Below the pieces are notes generated by a model that was given only the letters and a program-made list of their open reading frames with translations, had not been told where the DNA came from and did no database searches. A program made the position numbers and the translations under genes. 64,000 nucleotides of DNA, taken from assembly GCA_028280345.1 (NCBI GenBank), contig JANQLY010000025.1, positions 110,124 through 174,123 of the forward strand, written 5' to 3'. Position 1 is the stretch's first letter, and each line of letters begins with the position of its first letter. Source of the stretch: Pseudomonadales bacterium (GTDB lineage: Bacteria > Pseudomonadota > Gammaproteobacteria > Pseudomonadales > UBA7239). Shown piece after piece: positions 62,082 through 64,000 of this stretch.

Positions 62082-63239
62082 CTAGGCCGCATTTCTGAGG
62101 CTGCGTAGAATACTGCTAAACAAGTTGCGGGAATTTTTCCAGGAGCCATACGAATTATGTTGATTGCTATTTTTATCGGTAAATAAACCAAGGGCATCGG
62201 CGGCTGAGGCGACGGAGAAAACATAACGTTGGGGAATCTCCAGAGCCTCGGCAATTTGTAGAGGAGACATTGCCTTTTGTGTCCAGGCTGCGGCGATACG
62301 CAGGGCGTGTGGTGTAATCTGTAGACGCGTGAAATTAGGCCAGCGCATAAGACGTACCGCTTTTTCAGGCTCAAGAGTGTTCGGCAGCCTTCCCCGTGCT
62401 GTCCAGAGCGCGACTTGCCACAATACCGTCTCGGCCTTGTGAACATGGCATTGTTCAATAGTGGGAGGCTCAATCAATGTTGTGTCGAGGCGGCGTGGTA
62501 GAGGGATGGCGCAGATGTGCCGGATTACGCGGTTATTTAAATCCGCCTGGATTCGCTCTCCGCCGGCGAGAAGGATGATTCGTGTTTTCAACAGGTCGAT
62601 TTCGACATCCTTGTTTTCGCGTTTTGCCAGGCGTAGACCGGCTTGAATCGGTGCTACGAGTGTCTTTTTGTCATTGTGGAAAATGCTCTGACGTTGGTCG
62701 TGATCATGAATATCGACATCGTCAAGTTTGCCACAACATTCTACGATTTCATCCCTGGAGAGGTTGAGACCAGCGCAGGCCTCTTCATCGAAAGAGCGAT
62801 TATAGCCAGTTTTAATTTTCCCTATATCGGTGGCTACGTCCTGTGGCTGGGGAGAAGGTTTTTCTGCACGGCCCCCCGTTTTCTGTGATCTGGCTAGAGC
62901 GTGGTGATGAGTAGGCTGTTTATTATCGCGGATGCGAACAAGATCCTGAATGGCGTGCTTTAAGTCACTGCCCTTGACGGGTTTCGGCACCCAGAGCCAA
63001 CCCGATTCTTCCGGTTGCTGTGATGAAATCAGAATGACTGGTATCTTTTTCTCAGGATCAGTTTGCTGCCACTGTTGCTGTCCGTTACTGCTGTCGTAGT
63101 CGACGATAAAGGCTTCAGCTTGCTTGATATTGACTTGGCGACAAAGCTTTTCGGCGTGTTTGCGAATAAAAAAGTCAAAAGTGGCGATACTTTTTTTGCC
63201 CATGCCGATGAAAGCGATATTGATGTGTTTTGTTGCCAT
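62082..63239 (-). CDS. Degenerate receiver-domain protein of the GTPase operon
   Basis: A 385-aa protein. Residues ~4-102 have the order of a response-regulator receiver: strand INIAFIG, strand AFIVDYDSS with an aspartate at the phospho-site, strand IPVILISS and KP in WVPKPVKG. The acidic pair that binds Mg2+ in the first strand is missing, so phosphorylation is doubtful. A polar linker (~105-145) leads to an uncharacterised ~240-residue C-terminal half with IEIDLLKTRIILLAGGERIQ and an alpha-helical end. No family is recognised for that half. It lies 2 bases after the TPR-like gene. Confidence 0.7.
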   Translation of the reverse strand: MATKHINIAFIGMGKKSIATFDFFIRKHAEKLCRQVNIKQAEAFIVDYDSSNGQQQWQQTDPEKKIPVILISSQQPEESGWLWVPKPVKGSDLKHAIQDLVRIRDNKQPTHHHALARSQKTGGRAEKPSPQPQDVATDIGKIKTGYNRSFDEEACAGLNLSRDEIVECCGKLDDVDIHDHDQRQSIFHNDKKTLVAPIQAGLRLAKRENKDVEIDLLKTRIILLAGGERIQADLNNRVIRHICAIPLPRRLDTTLIEPPTIEQCHVHKAETVLWQVALWTARGRLPNTLEPEKAVRLMRWPNFTRLQITPHALRIAAAWTQKAMSPLQIAEALEIPQRYVFSVASAADALGLFTDKNSNQHNSYGSWKNSRNLFSSILRSLRNAA

Positions 63240-63241
63240 AT

Positions 63242-63937
63242 TTATGAATCTCCAGGCAGATTGTTATTGTCTTCCTCAATAAATAGTGGCCAGCATTCCG
63301 GTGGTTTGCGGTCATTTTCCATAAACCAGATTGCCAACGTTTGAATTGCCGCCTCTTGTTGTTGACGTTCATAAATGTCCAGCAGCAAGCTTGCGGCTTC
63401 GTTGTTCTGTGAGTCCTTGCGCACCAGCTGTTCAAGTAATGTGCAGGCTTCTTCAAGCTCGCCGTATTCGATCAGAGAGATGGCTTGCTCGTAGTCTGAT
63501 AATGCGTTGGTATTGTTTGGCAAGGTTTTTTTAATAAAATGACGATGTCCACAAAAGTCGCTGCTAAAAGAAGAACGGCAGGAAGGTAGAATAGTCTGGT
63601 AGGAGTCAATACCGTCCCCCAGTGAGTCTTTCAATTGTTGATATATGGGCTCGCCTAGTAATGTGCGTGTTTTTTCCAAAACCCGTGTGCGTAGTGGTAA
63701 ACCGTTTTGACCAAGAATAATAAATAAATCAAGAATGGCGCCACATAACCCTTCGCGATTATTATTCTCTGATTCATAATTAATGCGTTGGATATGGCGG
63801 GTTAGATTATTCGGGAAACGGCGCAAATTGCCAATAAGAAAAGCCCTGGCCGTAGGGTCGTTTGATAGCTCATTTAAATACAAACTTTTGAGCTTTTCCT
63901 GAAAAAAAACAGGTTGTGGTATTGTCAGGTTTTTCAT
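63242..63937 (-). CDS. TPR-like helical protein, first gene of the GTPase operon
   Basis: A 231-aa soluble protein. Residues ~135-205 form two or three TPR-like helical pairs (YEQAISLIEYGELEEACTLL, NNEAASLLLDIYERQQQEAA), a scaffold-type surface. The N-terminal half is helical and of no recognised family. Regulatory sequence upstream is mostly outside the window: only 63 bases remain. It is probably the operon's first gene, unless a further gene lies beyond base 64000. Confidence 0.7.
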   Translation of the reverse strand: MKNLTIPQPVFFQEKLKSLYLNELSNDPTARAFLIGNLRRFPNNLTRHIQRINYESENNNREGLCGAILDLFIILGQNGLPLRTRVLEKTRTLLGEPIYQQLKDSLGDGIDSYQTILPSCRSSFSSDFCGHRHFIKKTLPNNTNALSDYEQAISLIEYGELEEACTLLEQLVRKDSQNNEAASLLLDIYERQQQEAAIQTLAIWFMENDRKPPECWPLFIEEDNNNLPGDS

Positions 63938-64000
63938 AACTGCTTTGCATCAAGATTGGTGTCATTTATTGCAAACTTGAGCTTCCTGCAAGCAACTTCA

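Overview
The window reads as a chromosomal segment of a free-living, probably marine or aquatic gammaproteobacterium. Supporting this are an E. coli-type PhoB/PhoR pair beside pstSCAB-phoU, a Fur-boxed bfd-bfr pair, a Hexuronate/TRAP locus, a clsB/ybhP-like pair and moderate GC. A Cellvibrionales-like lineage is my guess, not shown by the sequence. I saw no insertion sequence, prophage, CRISPR array, tRNA or rRNA. Gene density is high and most genes fall in short operons.

Layout. 1-5108: lipid or hydrophobic-substrate accessory genes (truncated HSL-type esterase, SDR, fatty-acid-hydroxylase superfamily protein, EamA transporter, DUF2889 protein, second SDR). 5176-6064: Fur box, bfd and bfr with a strong terminator. 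6173-14376: a DUF4124-glutaredoxin fusion, then two divergent secreted calcium-binding repeat proteins of 1516 and 872 aa. 14395-19221: a CarF/PEDS1-type plasmalogen desaturase homologue divergent from a fatty-acid-hydroxylase superfamily protein, followed by two cytochromes P450. 19248-22983: a secreted unknown protein and an SOS1-like CPA1 antiporter with a cyclic-nucleotide-binding domain.

23119-36968 is a hexuronate catabolic locus built as two divergent operons around a GntR regulator and a candidate operator. Leftward: gntR-uxaC-dctPQM-uxuB-eda. Rightward: manD-kdgK-uxaA, then a large membrane-anchored GH38/GH57-like protein. Together they import hexuronates by a TRAP system, isomerise (UxaC), reduce (UxuB), dehydrate (ManD, UxaA), phosphorylate (KdgK) and cleave 2-keto-3-deoxy-6-phosphogluconate (Eda). 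37068-40399 holds a ClsB-like/EEP pair, a universal stress protein, a DksA/TraR-type zinc-finger protein and a small membrane protein. 40577-50939 is the phosphate region: two different Pho-type two-component systems in tandem, converging on phoU-pstB-pstA-pstC-pstS, with a near-consensus Pho box upstream of pstS.

51171-59075 is an oxygenase island: a P450 closely related to the one at 16572, a Neverland/DAF-36-like Rieske oxygenase with another P450, two tandem 2OG-Fe(II) oxygenases, a rubredoxin too short for usual ORF cut-offs, an ACMSD-like amidohydrolase and a DAD-like cupin. Three FNR/ANR-type palindromes sit in its promoters, which suggests oxygen control. Sterols, steroids or terpenoids are plausible substrates, by inference only.

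59162-63937 is the best candidate for an undescribed system: a seven-gene leftward operon with a TPR-like protein, a degenerate-receiver protein, a small Ras-like GTPase, a winged-helix/roadblock-like protein, a roadblock/LC7 protein, a stand-alone Aer-type PAS protein and a PhnD-like binding protein without a signal peptide. It resembles MglA/MglB polarity modules and actinobacterial conservons but adds a redox sensor and a cytosolic ligand-binding domain.
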